A stretch of 64,000 bases of DNA. Source: Clostridium transplantifaecale (GTDB lineage: Bacteria; Bacillota; Clostridia; Lachnospirales; Lachnospiraceae). Under the pieces are notes generated by a model that had not been told where the DNA came from, did not search any database, and saw only the letters and a list, made by a program, of their open reading frames with translations. Location: assembly GCF_900626075.1 (NCBI RefSeq), contig NZ_UYZY01000003.1, positions 124,001-188,000 on the forward strand, given 5' to 3'. The position numbers were made by a program, and so were the translations under genes. This document shows, piece after piece, positions 37,534-46,314 of this stretch (the stretch's first letter is position 1; every line of letters begins with the position of its first letter).

Positions 37534-37737
37534 TTGTTACTATTCACAGCCCTGCAAAAACCGCAGTTCTGTGAACAGTAACACGCTTTGCGATGCACAG
37601 AAACGGTAAAAAACACCGTTGATTGTAATGAAAAGTCCGCATCGCGCACTTTTCGTTGCGTCGCGCCGTAGAACTCGGGATTTTCAAGCAAAATAAGCGT
37701 GAAAACACCTCGCGGAATAACGGCTGTGAATAGTAAC
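37534..37737. repeat. Structured repeat family S, copy S2 (inverted)
   Basis: About 204 bp, opposite orientation to S1 (10874-11037). Ends TTGTTACTATTCACAGCC and GGCTGTGAATAGTAAC are inverted. Shared blocks read on the minus strand: ATTCCGCGAGGTGTTTTCAC, GAAAATCCCGAGTT, CCGTTTCTGTGCATCGC and AAGCGTGTTA. The AACGGC/GCCGTT stem of S1 is AACGGT/ACCGTT here, a compensatory change. Confidence 0.75.
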
Positions 37738-37794
37738 CATTTTTTTACAATTTTATGAAAATTATTTAAGGCACTCGCCATTTACCTGAACTTA

Positions 37795-37803
37795 TGCTAT
37801 AAT
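37795..37803 (+). promoter_or_regulatory. Extended -10 promoter of the cdaA operon
   Basis: TGCTATAAT at 37795-37803 (TG-N-TATAAT) without a good -35. It is bracketed by a 9-bp inverted repeat, CCATTTACC (37778-37786) and GGTAAATGG (37820-37828). The second arm overlaps the ribosome site of the next gene. Confidence 0.55.
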
Positions 37804-37839
37804 AAATTGATACGTTTATGGTAAATGGGGAGTGAACTT

Positions 37840-38268
37840 ATGCTCAATGAAGAGAAGATCAGGCTGATGACCGACCTGGCCGTTTTTGAGAAAAAGAACG
37901 GTGGCCGGATGACATCCGTTACCAGCTACTTCAAAGGTGATTATATCAGCCGGAACATGATACGCGGTTTTATAAGCTACACTCTATGCTGCATGATGAT
38001 TCTGGCCATATGGATTTTGTTTAATATGGATGTTTTCCTGAGCACCATAGGTATCGATGCTCTTACAGGCATTGCCTGGAAGGGAGGAGCATTTTACCTT
38101 GTGGGGCTTGTTCTGTATATGGCGCTAATCTGTGCCGTTTACAGCAGGAGATACGATTATCAGTCGAGAATGAACCGTATTTATATTGCGAAATTGAAAC
38201 ATCTGGACAAGCGCTATGACTACCACCGCCGCTCCAGGGAACTTGCGAGGGAGGGCAGACGCGTATGA
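37840..38268 (+). CDS. Small membrane protein of unknown function
   Basis: 142-residue protein with two transmembrane helices (about 46-66 and 83-102), a charged N-terminus and a strongly basic C-terminal tail ending in RRSRELAREGRRV. Not recognised. ATG 37840 follows GGGGAGTG. Its stop overlaps the start of the next gene by 4 bp (ATGA), and the pair precedes cdaA and cdaR, so it may belong to cell-envelope or c-di-AMP regulation. A role is not shown. Confidence 0.75.
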   Translation: MLNEEKIRLMTDLAVFEKKNGGRMTSVTSYFKGDYISRNMIRGFISYTLCCMMILAIWILFNMDVFLSTIGIDALTGIAWKGGAFYLVGLVLYMALICAVYSRRYDYQSRMNRIYIAKLKHLDKRYDYHRRSRELAREGRRV

Positions 38269-39209
38269 AGGGACTTCTGGTTTTTAAAGAGAGGCTCAAA
38301 GCATTTTATGGTAAAAACAGCGCATTTGTAATCCCTGTACTGAAGTTTATTGTAGCCTTTACCGCTATATTTCTGATAAACAGGAATGCCGGTTTTATGC
38401 CTAAGATATCGGGCTCCCTGGTACCGGTGGCCATGGGACTTGTAGCCACCTGCCTGCCGTACGGGACCATCGCGTTTCTGGCCGGCGGTTTTCTTTTAAT
38501 ACAGCTGTATGCCGCATCCCTGGAGGTGGCGGTGATCACATGCATTTTCCTTTTTATTGTGGTCCTGCTCTATTACGGGTTTCAGCCGGGGGACAGCGTC
38601 CTTCTTCTGGTGACGCCGATCCTGTTCTTTTTTAAGATACCGTTTGCCATTCCGCTCTTAGTGGGACTGGCCGGCAGCCTTGTGTCGGTGATACCGATGA
38701 GCTGCGGGATTTTCGTTTATTACGTAATCATGTATGTGAAGCAGAACAGCAGCTTCCTGGCGGGAAGCGAACAGGTTGAGATGACCCAGGTCTTTGCCCA
38801 GGTTGTGAAAAGCCTGATTGGCAACCAGACCATGCTCGTCATGATTGCGGCAGGATGCCTGGGGGTCCTGGTGGTGCACGTTGTTAAAAATCTTTCAATT
38901 AACTATTCCTGGGGGGCCGCGATCACGGCCGGTTCCATTATCCAGTTAGTTGTAATCTTTATCGGTGATTTTAAGTTCGGCGTATCAGTATCGGTGCCGG
39001 GCCTTATTATTGCGATTTTATTGTCGGCTGCGGTCGCGGGCGTGTATCACTTTTTCGTATTTGCCGTAGACTATAGCAGGACAGAGTTTGTTCAGTTTGA
39101 GGATGATGATTATTATTACTATGTGAAGGCGGTTCCGAAGATCGCGGTGACAAAACCCGATGTGAAGGTGCAGAAGATTAACACGCGGAGAACGCCGAGA
39201 CAAAAATAA
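38265..39209 (+). CDS. Polytopic membrane protein of unknown function
   Basis: 314-residue membrane protein with about seven to eight hydrophobic helices and a cytoplasmic C-terminal tail carrying a DDDYYYYVKAVPK segment and a basic end. Not recognised; looks like a conserved Lachnospiraceae protein preceding cdaA. Translationally coupled to the previous gene by an ATGA overlap; 34 bp separate it from cdaA. Could be a partner of the diadenylate cyclase membrane complex, which is inference from position only. Confidence 0.75.
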   Translation: MKGLLVFKERLKAFYGKNSAFVIPVLKFIVAFTAIFLINRNAGFMPKISGSLVPVAMGLVATCLPYGTIAFLAGGFLLIQLYAASLEVAVITCIFLFIVVLLYYGFQPGDSVLLLVTPILFFFKIPFAIPLLVGLAGSLVSVIPMSCGIFVYYVIMYVKQNSSFLAGSEQVEMTQVFAQVVKSLIGNQTMLVMIAAGCLGVLVVHVVKNLSINYSWGAAITAGSIIQLVVIFIGDFKFGVSVSVPGLIIAILLSAAVAGVYHFFVFAVDYSRTEFVQFEDDDYYYYVKAVPKIAVTKPDVKVQKINTRRTPRQK

Positions 39210-39243
39210 AAAATAGATTAAAAAGATAAGAGGAGGTGAGCGC

Positions 39244-40116
39244 ATGGCCGATATTATTAAGGAACTGTATTCCTGGATAGCATTTGTGCCGGAGATTACT
39301 TTCAAAAACTTCATAGAAATTGCAATTATTACGATAGTTGTATATGAGATGCTGGTATGGATTAAGAATACAAGAGCATGGACCCTCCTGAAAGGTATTC
39401 TCTTTATTTTTGCGTTCGTCCTTGTGGCCGCCATATTGGAACTTGATACGATCCTGTGGCTGCTGGAAAAGATTTCTTATATCGCGGTGACGGCTATCCT
39501 GATTATTTTCCAGCCGGAGCTCCGTAAGGCCCTGGAACAGCTTGGCAGCAAGAATGTCCTGACCAACCTGTTTACAGCGGATGACGTGAAGAAGAATGAA
39601 AGTTTTACTGAGAAGACAATTAATGAACTGGTGAGAGCCAGCTTTGAGATGGGTAAGGTAAAGACCGGAGCCCTGATGGTAATTGAGAAAGCGACCTCCC
39701 TGGGAGAGATCGAGAGAACCGGAATCGAAGTAGACGGCATCGTAACAAGCCAGCTTCTGATCAACATATTTGAACATAATACACCCCTGCATGACGGCGC
39801 CGTCGTTATCCGGGGAAACCGTGTTACGGCTGCAACATGTTATCTGCCTCTGTCCGACAACATGGCTATCAGCAAAGACCTGGGAACAAGGCACAGGGCT
39901 GCCGTCGGTGTCAGTGAATCTACGGACAGTGTGACGATCGTTGTCTCCGAGGAGACGGGACGCGTGTCGGTGGCATCGGGAGGCCAGCTGCGCAGAGTTG
40001 CAAGCGGAGACGAGCTGAGAAGCCTTCTGTCGACCCTGGTAAAACATGACGAGACGAGCGCAGGCAGATTTAAGATTTGGAAGGGAAGGCGGAAGAATGA
40101 AAGAAAAGCTGACTAA
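39244..40116 (+). CDS. cdaA: Diadenylate cyclase CdaA
   Basis: Makes cyclic di-AMP from two ATP at the membrane; controls potassium and cell-wall homeostasis. 290 residues: three N-terminal helices (about 20-95), then the DAC domain with DGAVVIRG (about 181-188) and GTRHRAAVG (about 216-224), the two catalytic signatures. ATG 39244 follows AGAGGAGGTG. Overlaps the start of cdaR by 20 bp, as expected for the usual cdaA-cdaR pair; glmM does not follow here. Confidence 0.95.
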   Translation: MADIIKELYSWIAFVPEITFKNFIEIAIITIVVYEMLVWIKNTRAWTLLKGILFIFAFVLVAAILELDTILWLLEKISYIAVTAILIIFQPELRKALEQLGSKNVLTNLFTADDVKKNESFTEKTINELVRASFEMGKVKTGALMVIEKATSLGEIERTGIEVDGIVTSQLLINIFEHNTPLHDGAVVIRGNRVTAATCYLPLSDNMAISKDLGTRHRAAVGVSESTDSVTIVVSEETGRVSVASGGQLRRVASGDELRSLLSTLVKHDETSAGRFKIWKGRRKNERKAD

Positions 40117-41485
40117 AAATTCCGGACTGAAGCTGATTTCCCTGCTCTGTGCATTTTTTGTATGGCTGGCTGTTGTGAATGTGGCCAATCCGGTGACGAC
40201 AGATACGAAAGAGGTTCCGGTGGAACCGATCAACGAACAGGTTCTGGAAAAAGCAGATCTGACCTACGACATAGTTGGGAAGAAGACGGCGGTGATTACC
40301 TACCGAATCAGAACCAAGGATAAGTATAAGATAAAACCCAGTGATTTCAGGGCATATGCAGATCTTTCCGAGATGTATGATGTGACGGGGGCGATTCCGA
40401 TCAAGGTTGAGGTTGTAAACAACAATGAATTGTTTGAGACGACTCCGACGGTTAAATCACCGGAGGTCATCAAGATACAGACTGAAGCATTGCAGACGAA
40501 GGATTTCCCGTTAAAGGCGCTGCCATACGGCAATCTGGCCGAAGGATATCAGCCGGGTGAGATTACGATGTCTCCGGATCATGTGAGCATCAAAGGACCG
40601 GTTTCAATGATTGGGCAGATCAACAGTGTCGGTATAGAGTTTAAGATTGACGGCGTCAGCAGCGATATTTCAGGGACGGAAACTCCTGTATTCTATGATG
40701 CCAACGGAAACAGCCTGTCAGAACAGCTGGGAGACAGTGTGAAGGTGCTGGGCGGAGATATCAGCTACACAATGCAGGTTCTCAAAACCAAGACGGTACC
40801 GCTCGATTTTGTGGTTACGGGCGAAGTTGCCCAGGGATACAAGTACACGGGCGTTGAGACAAGCGTCAAGAACGTGGAAGTGGCAGGACTTAAGTCGGAT
40901 CTGGCGGGTATGAGCACGATTACGGTTCAGGATCCGCTTCTCAATATTGACGGCGCCACTACGGACAAGGTATGCGAGATCGATTTGAAGGATTTCCTGG
41001 AGCCAAACGTCACGATAGCCGGTATGAGTGATACAGTCATTAAGGTAGTTCTCAAGGTGGAGCCTCTGAGAGAGAAGACGTTTACGGTAGATACGAAGGA
41101 CATACCGATGAACGGTAAGTCGGACAGCTACGCCTATACGTTTGACGATGAGAAAACGGAGATCAAAGTGCGCGGGCTCAAAGAGGATCTGGACAGCCTT
41201 TCCACGGCAAAGATGAGCATTAATGCCGATGTGACGGGGCTGGGAGTGGGAACCCACAAAGTCAGGGCAGCGCTTCAGTTGGATGATGCGTTTGAAGTAA
41301 TCGCTTATCCTGAAGTGTCGATTACGATTGCCGAGAAGTCGCCGGCCGATGAAGTTTCCGGAACCGCGGCTGAGACAAAAGCGGGCGAATCGAAACCAAA
41401 CGAAACGAAAGCAAATGAGACAAAATCAGCAGAAAGCAGCGCGGCTGAGACAAAACCTGCTGAAAGTAAGTCGGAACAACAGTAA
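40097..41485 (+). CDS. cdaR: CdaR/YbbR-domain regulator of CdaA
   Basis: 462-residue protein with one N-terminal helix (about 10-27, LISLLCAFFVWLAVVNVAN) and four extracytoplasmic YbbR repeats (each with PVE... or PLDFVVTGEV-like strands). It ends in a 40-residue Glu/Thr/Lys/Ala/Ser-rich tail of ETK, ESK and NETK repeats. It modulates CdaA from the outer face. ATG 40097 follows GGGAAGGCGGAAG. The repetitive tail probably spans the cell wall. Confidence 0.9.
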   Translation: MKEKLTKNSGLKLISLLCAFFVWLAVVNVANPVTTDTKEVPVEPINEQVLEKADLTYDIVGKKTAVITYRIRTKDKYKIKPSDFRAYADLSEMYDVTGAIPIKVEVVNNNELFETTPTVKSPEVIKIQTEALQTKDFPLKALPYGNLAEGYQPGEITMSPDHVSIKGPVSMIGQINSVGIEFKIDGVSSDISGTETPVFYDANGNSLSEQLGDSVKVLGGDISYTMQVLKTKTVPLDFVVTGEVAQGYKYTGVETSVKNVEVAGLKSDLAGMSTITVQDPLLNIDGATTDKVCEIDLKDFLEPNVTIAGMSDTVIKVVLKVEPLREKTFTVDTKDIPMNGKSDSYAYTFDDEKTEIKVRGLKEDLDSLSTAKMSINADVTGLGVGTHKVRAALQLDDAFEVIAYPEVSITIAEKSPADEVSGTAAETKAGESKPNETKANETKSAESSAAETKPAESKSEQQ

Positions 41486-41502
41486 AGAGGGGTTATTTTG
41501 TC

Positions 41503-41766
41503 ATGGTTAAGGCAAAAATAAAAATTAGGAATCCAATCGGCCTCCATTTGAGGCCGGCCGGGATTTTCTGTAATGAAGCTGGAAAGTTTGACTGCTCCAT
41601 TATGTTCAGTTTCAGAAATTCAGTATCGAATGCCAAGAGCGTGCTGAGCGTTCTGGGAGCCTGCATCAAATGCGGGGATGAGATTGAATTTATCTGTGAC
41701 GGTAAAGACGAGGAGGAAGCATTGTCCGCGATGTTAAAGATCGTGAACGATGGCCTCGGCGAGTAA
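41503..41766 (+). CDS. ptsH: Phosphocarrier protein HPr
   Basis: 87-residue HPr with the phosphorylation histidine H15 in GLHLRPAG and the regulatory serine S46 in AKSVLS, so it can serve both enzyme I and HPr kinase. Immediately upstream of ptsI (27 bp), as usual. Contrast with the Crh-like protein at 3520, which has Glu15. ATG 41503 follows AGAGGGG. Confidence 0.93.
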   Translation: MVKAKIKIRNPIGLHLRPAGIFCNEAGKFDCSIMFSFRNSVSNAKSVLSVLGACIKCGDEIEFICDGKDEEEALSAMLKIVNDGLGE

Positions 41767-41793
41767 AATAATCCGGAAAGAGGAGGAACCACA

Positions 41794-43506
41794 ATGGCAA
41801 GAGGAACAGGCGCATCAGCCGGTATCGGCATTGGCAGGGCTGTCATTCTGAAAGAAGAACAGCTCGTGATCGAGAATACCGCGATAGAAGATGCAGAAGC
41901 AGAGAAATTACGTTTTAAAAAGGCAGTGGAACAGAGTATCGCGGATGTGGGCGTCCTGGCAGAGGACATGGCATCCAGAATCGGTGAAAAAGAAGCTGAG
42001 ATTTTAAACGGCCATTTAATGCTTTTACAGGATCCGATGCTGACGGGCGAGATCGAGAACCAGATTGAGAACGATAAAGTCTGCAGCGAATTTGCGGTGG
42101 AGACAGTCTGCAATATGTATGCGGATATGTTTGCTTCCATGGATGATGAACTGATGCAGCAGAGAGCTGCGGATATGAGAGACATTAAGACAAGAATGCA
42201 GAAGCTGCTTCTGGGAGTCCAGTCGGTGGACGTATCCCTTCTTCCGGCCGGGACAATCCTGATGGCGGAGGACCTTACCCCGTCCGTGACCGCGGGAATC
42301 AATCCTTCCAATGTGACCGGTATAATCACGGAACTCGGAGGACGCACTTCCCACTCGGCTATCCTGTCCAGAGCGCTGGAAATCCCGGCCGTTGTGGCGG
42401 CAGCGGGAATCCTTAGCGAGGTGAAGGACGGAGACGAACTGATCCTGGACGGTGAGACGGGGGAGATTTTTGTGAATCCCGACAGCTCCCTGCGCGCAGA
42501 GTACGAACAGAAGAGAAGTGTTTATTTACAGGAAAAAGAGGAACTTAAGAAATATATCGGCATGTCCAGCACCACGAAGGACGGCGTGACGGTGGAAGTG
42601 GCGGCTAACATCGGAAAACCGGAGGATGTGGACCGGGTGCTTGCCTATGACGGTGAGGGCATCGGCCTTTTCAGGACGGAATTCCTGTTTATGGACCGGA
42701 ACGAGATGCCGACTGAGGAAGAGCAGTTTGAGGCGTATAAGAAGGTAGCCGTTGCCATGAAAGGCAAACCCGTGATTATCAGGACCTTGGATATCGGCGG
42801 TGATAAAGAAATCCCTTACATGGGGCTTAAGAAGGATGAGAATCCGTTCCTGGGCTACAGGGCGATCCGTTTCTGCCTCGACAGAAAAGACGATATCTAC
42901 CGCCCTCAGCTTCGCGCCCTCTTAAGAGCCAGCGCCTTTGGCAATATTAAGATTATGGTGCCTATGGTTACCTGCATTGAAGAATTCAGGGAAGCAAAGG
43001 CTCTTGTAACCGACATCATGAAAGAACTGGATGAAAAAGGAATTGACTGCAATAAAGAGATTCAGGTCGGAATTATGGTCGAGACGGCGGCAGCATCCCT
43101 GATGGCGGATGTGTTTGCCAAAGAAGTTGATTTCTTCAGTATCGGCACCAATGACCTGACACAGTATACGATGTCGGTAGACCGCGGCAACGATAAGGTA
43201 TCTTACCTTTATTCCACATTCAACCCGGCTGTCCTGAGAAGCATCCGCCACATTATCGAGTGCGGACGCAGCGAGGGTATCATGGTGGGAATGTGCGGTG
43301 AGGCTGCCAGCGATCCGCTGATGATTCCACTGCTTCTGGCCTTTGGGCTTAACGAATTCAGCATGAGCGCATCGGCTATTCTGAAGGCGAGAAAATATAT
43401 TACCGAACACAGCGTGGAAGAGCTGAAAACGGTTGCGGATAAGGCCATGAGCCTTGTGACGGCGGCCGAGATTGAACAGTTAATGAGAGAATTTGTCAGG
43501 GGTTGA
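41794..43506 (+). CDS. ptsI: PTS enzyme I
   Basis: Phosphoenolpyruvate-protein phosphotransferase, 570 residues, normal. Visible: phospho-histidine loop GGRTSHSAI (about residues 184-192), PEP-binding barrel motifs GIGLFRTEFLF, RTLDIGGDKE and GTNDLTQYTMSVDRGN, and the catalytic cysteine in VGMCGEAASDP. Starts the PTS chain by phosphorylating HPr encoded next door. AGAGGAGG precedes ATG 41794. Confidence 0.96.
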   Translation: MARGTGASAGIGIGRAVILKEEQLVIENTAIEDAEAEKLRFKKAVEQSIADVGVLAEDMASRIGEKEAEILNGHLMLLQDPMLTGEIENQIENDKVCSEFAVETVCNMYADMFASMDDELMQQRAADMRDIKTRMQKLLLGVQSVDVSLLPAGTILMAEDLTPSVTAGINPSNVTGIITELGGRTSHSAILSRALEIPAVVAAAGILSEVKDGDELILDGETGEIFVNPDSSLRAEYEQKRSVYLQEKEELKKYIGMSSTTKDGVTVEVAANIGKPEDVDRVLAYDGEGIGLFRTEFLFMDRNEMPTEEEQFEAYKKVAVAMKGKPVIIRTLDIGGDKEIPYMGLKKDENPFLGYRAIRFCLDRKDDIYRPQLRALLRASAFGNIKIMVPMVTCIEEFREAKALVTDIMKELDEKGIDCNKEIQVGIMVETAAASLMADVFAKEVDFFSIGTNDLTQYTMSVDRGNDKVSYLYSTFNPAVLRSIRHIIECGRSEGIMVGMCGEAASDPLMIPLLLAFGLNEFSMSASAILKARKYITEHSVEELKTVADKAMSLVTAAEIEQLMREFVRG

Positions 43507-43544
43507 GAAAGTGGCCGAAACACGGGATACCGCCTTTTTTCCGA

Positions 43545-43735
43545 CCGTGAATGAACGGATATTCTGCCGGTTGCAACACTGCCGTTTATAGCAGAGCTGT
43601 GAACCGTGACATTTATCTGACTGAGGAGAAGAGGTGCCGCATAATTATAATTGTATCATTACAAATTATGATTATGCGGCATTTGGCATTGAGTGGCAAT
43701 GAAAAGATCGCGAAGCGCGCTTTTCGCTTTTGATG
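43545..43735. repeat. Degenerate relative of repeat family S plus long hairpin
   Basis: The 268-bp gap between ptsI and the next gene holds no gene. GCAGAGCTGTGAACCGTGAC (near 43585-43604) and AATGAAAAGATCGCGAAGCG (near 43697-43716) match blocks of copy S2 in the same order. Between them is a hairpin TGCCGCATAAT...ATTATGCGGCA (43635-43682) with about 20 paired bases. Confidence 0.5.
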
Positions 43736-43774
43736 CCTTTAAAAAAATACAGAAATACCGTAAAGGATGAAATT

Positions 43775-45061
43775 ATGACAGTTTACCTATTGTGTTACGC
43801 GGCCGCATGGCTGTTTTCATTAAGCGGCCATTACTATTTGTCCGGGGGCGGACTGATAGGGGCGGCCGTGTATCTCTATATGCAGGATTACAGAAAAACA
43901 GAAAATATGCTGAATCTGCGGGGGCTCTTTGCACTCTCCTGGGTGGGAGGGCAGGGACTGGCCTGTTTAAAGCTAAGCAGACTGGGAGCAAGCTGGTCCC
44001 CCATGACCTGGCTCTGCTTTCTGGCGGCGTTTGCCGGATTTTACTTCACCTACCTGTTCCTGGAGCATTACCTGGGAGTGGATCGGGTGAGTCCGCTGCG
44101 GTACAACGGGTTCGGCAATTATGAGCAGTCCGTTTTCTTCTGCGCCTGCGGTCTGACGATTGTCTCCTTCGGATGTTTCCTGATCGAGGCGGCGGCTTTG
44201 GGCTTTGTGCCGCTGTTTGTCAGGGGAGTGCCGCATGCCTATTCGGCCTTTCATCTGACGGGAATCCACTATTTTACCGTATCCTGTGTTCTGGTGCCGT
44301 CCATATGCGTAATATACTTTTGTATTAACAGGGGAAAGGACAGGATAAAAAGCATCATGATGGCGGTGATGGGCCTGCTGTCCTTGGCGGTTCCGATCCT
44401 CTGCGTTTCCAGGTTCCAGCTGATTCTTGCGGTGATTCTGGCCGTCCTGACTTACATACAGATGGACGGAAGGCTGAACCTCCTGTATGCGGTTTTTGCG
44501 ATGGCGGCCCTGGTGCCTCTCTATCTCCTGCTGACCGTTGCGAGGAGCCATGACGTGTCCTATCTGAATGCGGTCTTTGAGATGAAGAATGAAAATATGC
44601 CGATTTTTATTACCCAGCCCTATATGTATGTGGCAAATAACTATGACAATTTCAACTGTCTGGTGGAAGGACTCGGCAGCCATTCCTGGGGCCTCAAGAT
44701 GCTGGCTCCGCTGTGGACTTTAACGGGGCTTAAATTCAAATTCCCTTCGCTGACGAATTTCCCATACTTTGTCAACCGGGAGGAACTGACTACCCTGACC
44801 ATATTTTATGATGCCTACTATGATTTCGGAATCATTGGAGTGCTCGGTCTTTCCTGCATTCTCGGGGGACTGGCTTTCTATTTGATGCAGAAGATGAAAA
44901 AGGTGCGCAATCCGATTACGTATCTGTTCTATTCTCAGATCGCAATTTACATGATGCTGTCTTTTTTCACCACCTGGTACAGCAACCCGACAACCTGGTT
45001 TTATCTGGCGGCCACGGGGGCGATTGCATTTGCGACGTCCAGGCGCTGGGGAACTATCTGA
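43775..45061 (+). CDS. Wzy-like oligosaccharide repeat-unit polymerase
   Basis: 428-residue membrane protein with about 12 helices and the layout of O-antigen/oligosaccharide polymerases, including a large extracytoplasmic loop (FKFPSLTNFPYFVNREELTT region) and the conserved YDFGIIGV segment. Would link polysaccharide repeat units at the outer membrane face. No glycosyltransferases neighbour it, so it may serve a capsule encoded elsewhere. ATG 43775 follows AAAGGATG; an in-frame ATG at 43730 overlaps the repeat. Confidence 0.75.
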   Translation: MTVYLLCYAAAWLFSLSGHYYLSGGGLIGAAVYLYMQDYRKTENMLNLRGLFALSWVGGQGLACLKLSRLGASWSPMTWLCFLAAFAGFYFTYLFLEHYLGVDRVSPLRYNGFGNYEQSVFFCACGLTIVSFGCFLIEAAALGFVPLFVRGVPHAYSAFHLTGIHYFTVSCVLVPSICVIYFCINRGKDRIKSIMMAVMGLLSLAVPILCVSRFQLILAVILAVLTYIQMDGRLNLLYAVFAMAALVPLYLLLTVARSHDVSYLNAVFEMKNENMPIFITQPYMYVANNYDNFNCLVEGLGSHSWGLKMLAPLWTLTGLKFKFPSLTNFPYFVNREELTTLTIFYDAYYDFGIIGVLGLSCILGGLAFYLMQKMKKVRNPITYLFYSQIAIYMMLSFFTTWYSNPTTWFYLAATGAIAFATSRRWGTI

Positions 45062-45089
45062 TTACCACGAAGCAAAGGGGATATGAGAG

Positions 45090-46280
45090 ATGATTTCAAA
45101 AAAAATGATACCGCTTATGCAGAACAACTCTGCAATTAGAATGATGTTTGAAGAAGGAAAAAAACTTGCCGCCATCCACGGAGCCGAAAATGTATTTGAT
45201 TTCAGCTTGGGAAATCCCAGCGTGCCGGCGCCTGCCGAAGTAAATCAGGCAATTGCGGATATAATAAAAGAGGAAGATTCCCTTTTTATCCACGGTTACA
45301 TGTCAAATGCAGGATATGAGGATGTCCGCGAGACGATAGCGGATTCCCTGAACAGGCGGTTTCACACGTCGTTTGGAGAGGCGAATATCCTGATGACGGT
45401 GGGGGCGGCCAGCGGCCTTAACGTGATTTTAAAGACTGTTCTGGATCCCGGCGACCAGGTCATCACATTTGCTCCGTATTTTGTGGAGTACGGCTCCTAC
45501 GTGCGCAATTACGACGGAGAACTGGTGGTGGTTCCCCCGAACACGGCCGATTTCCAGCCTGATTTAAGGAAACTTGAGGAAAAGATTAACGGCAGGACGA
45601 AAGCCGTTATTATCAATACCCCCAACAATCCCACCGGCGTGATTTATTCTGATGAAACGCTGAAGAACATCGCCTCGGTACTGGAAAAGAAGGAGAAAGA
45701 GCTGGGAATTTCTATCGTCCTGATCTCGGATGAACCGTACAGGGAGCTGGCTTATGACGGAGCCGTGGTACCTTGGGTGACAACGTATTACCACAATACC
45801 GTGGTCTGCTACTCCTACAGCAAATCTCTGTCCCTGCCGGGAGAGCGTATCGGCTATCTGGTCATCCCGGACGAGATGGAGGACAGCAAGAGCGTGATTC
45901 AGGCCGCTACGATAGCGAACCGGGTTCTGGGCTGCGTCAATGCGCCTTCCCTGATGCAGAGAGTCATTAAACGCTGCGTGGATGCGGAAGTGGATGTGGC
46001 TGCCTACGACAGGAATAGAAATCTGTTATATAACGGGCTGAAGGAATACGGATTTGAATGCATCAAACCGGAGGGGGCATTCTACCTCTTTGTGAAATCA
46101 CCGGTGGAGGATGAAAAAGAATTCTGTGAGACTGCAAAACAGTTTAACGTGCTCGTAGTTCCGGGAAGCTCGTTTGCCTGCCCGGGTTATGTGAGAATTG
46201 CCTACTGTGTTGCTTATGAAAGAATTGAACGCTCTATGGCGGCATTTAAAAAGATCGCGGAGCATTACCATTTAATTTAA
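45090..46280 (+). CDS. Class I/II aminotransferase (AspAT-like)
   Basis: 396-residue fold-type I PLP aminotransferase. Visible: DFSLGNPSVPAP, NTPNNPTG, the aspartate in ISDEPYRELAY, PLP lysine in YSYSKSLSLPGERIGY, and a C-terminal RIAYCV arginine segment. Subgroup resembles bacterial aspartate/tyrosine aminotransferases; substrate cannot be fixed from sequence. No operon partner points to a pathway. Confidence 0.9.
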   Translation: MISKKMIPLMQNNSAIRMMFEEGKKLAAIHGAENVFDFSLGNPSVPAPAEVNQAIADIIKEEDSLFIHGYMSNAGYEDVRETIADSLNRRFHTSFGEANILMTVGAASGLNVILKTVLDPGDQVITFAPYFVEYGSYVRNYDGELVVVPPNTADFQPDLRKLEEKINGRTKAVIINTPNNPTGVIYSDETLKNIASVLEKKEKELGISIVLISDEPYRELAYDGAVVPWVTTYYHNTVVCYSYSKSLSLPGERIGYLVIPDEMEDSKSVIQAATIANRVLGCVNAPSLMQRVIKRCVDAEVDVAAYDRNRNLLYNGLKEYGFECIKPEGAFYLFVKSPVEDEKEFCETAKQFNVLVVPGSSFACPGYVRIAYCVAYERIERSMAAFKKIAEHYHLI

Positions 46281-46314
46281 GCCGGAGTAAGCCGGCTTCG
46301 GGAGGTGTCGTGCG

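Noticed and set aside
39178-40233. 351-codon open frame antisense to cdaA
   Set aside because: Cysteine/histidine-rich, unlike any family, fully opposite to a well supported gene.
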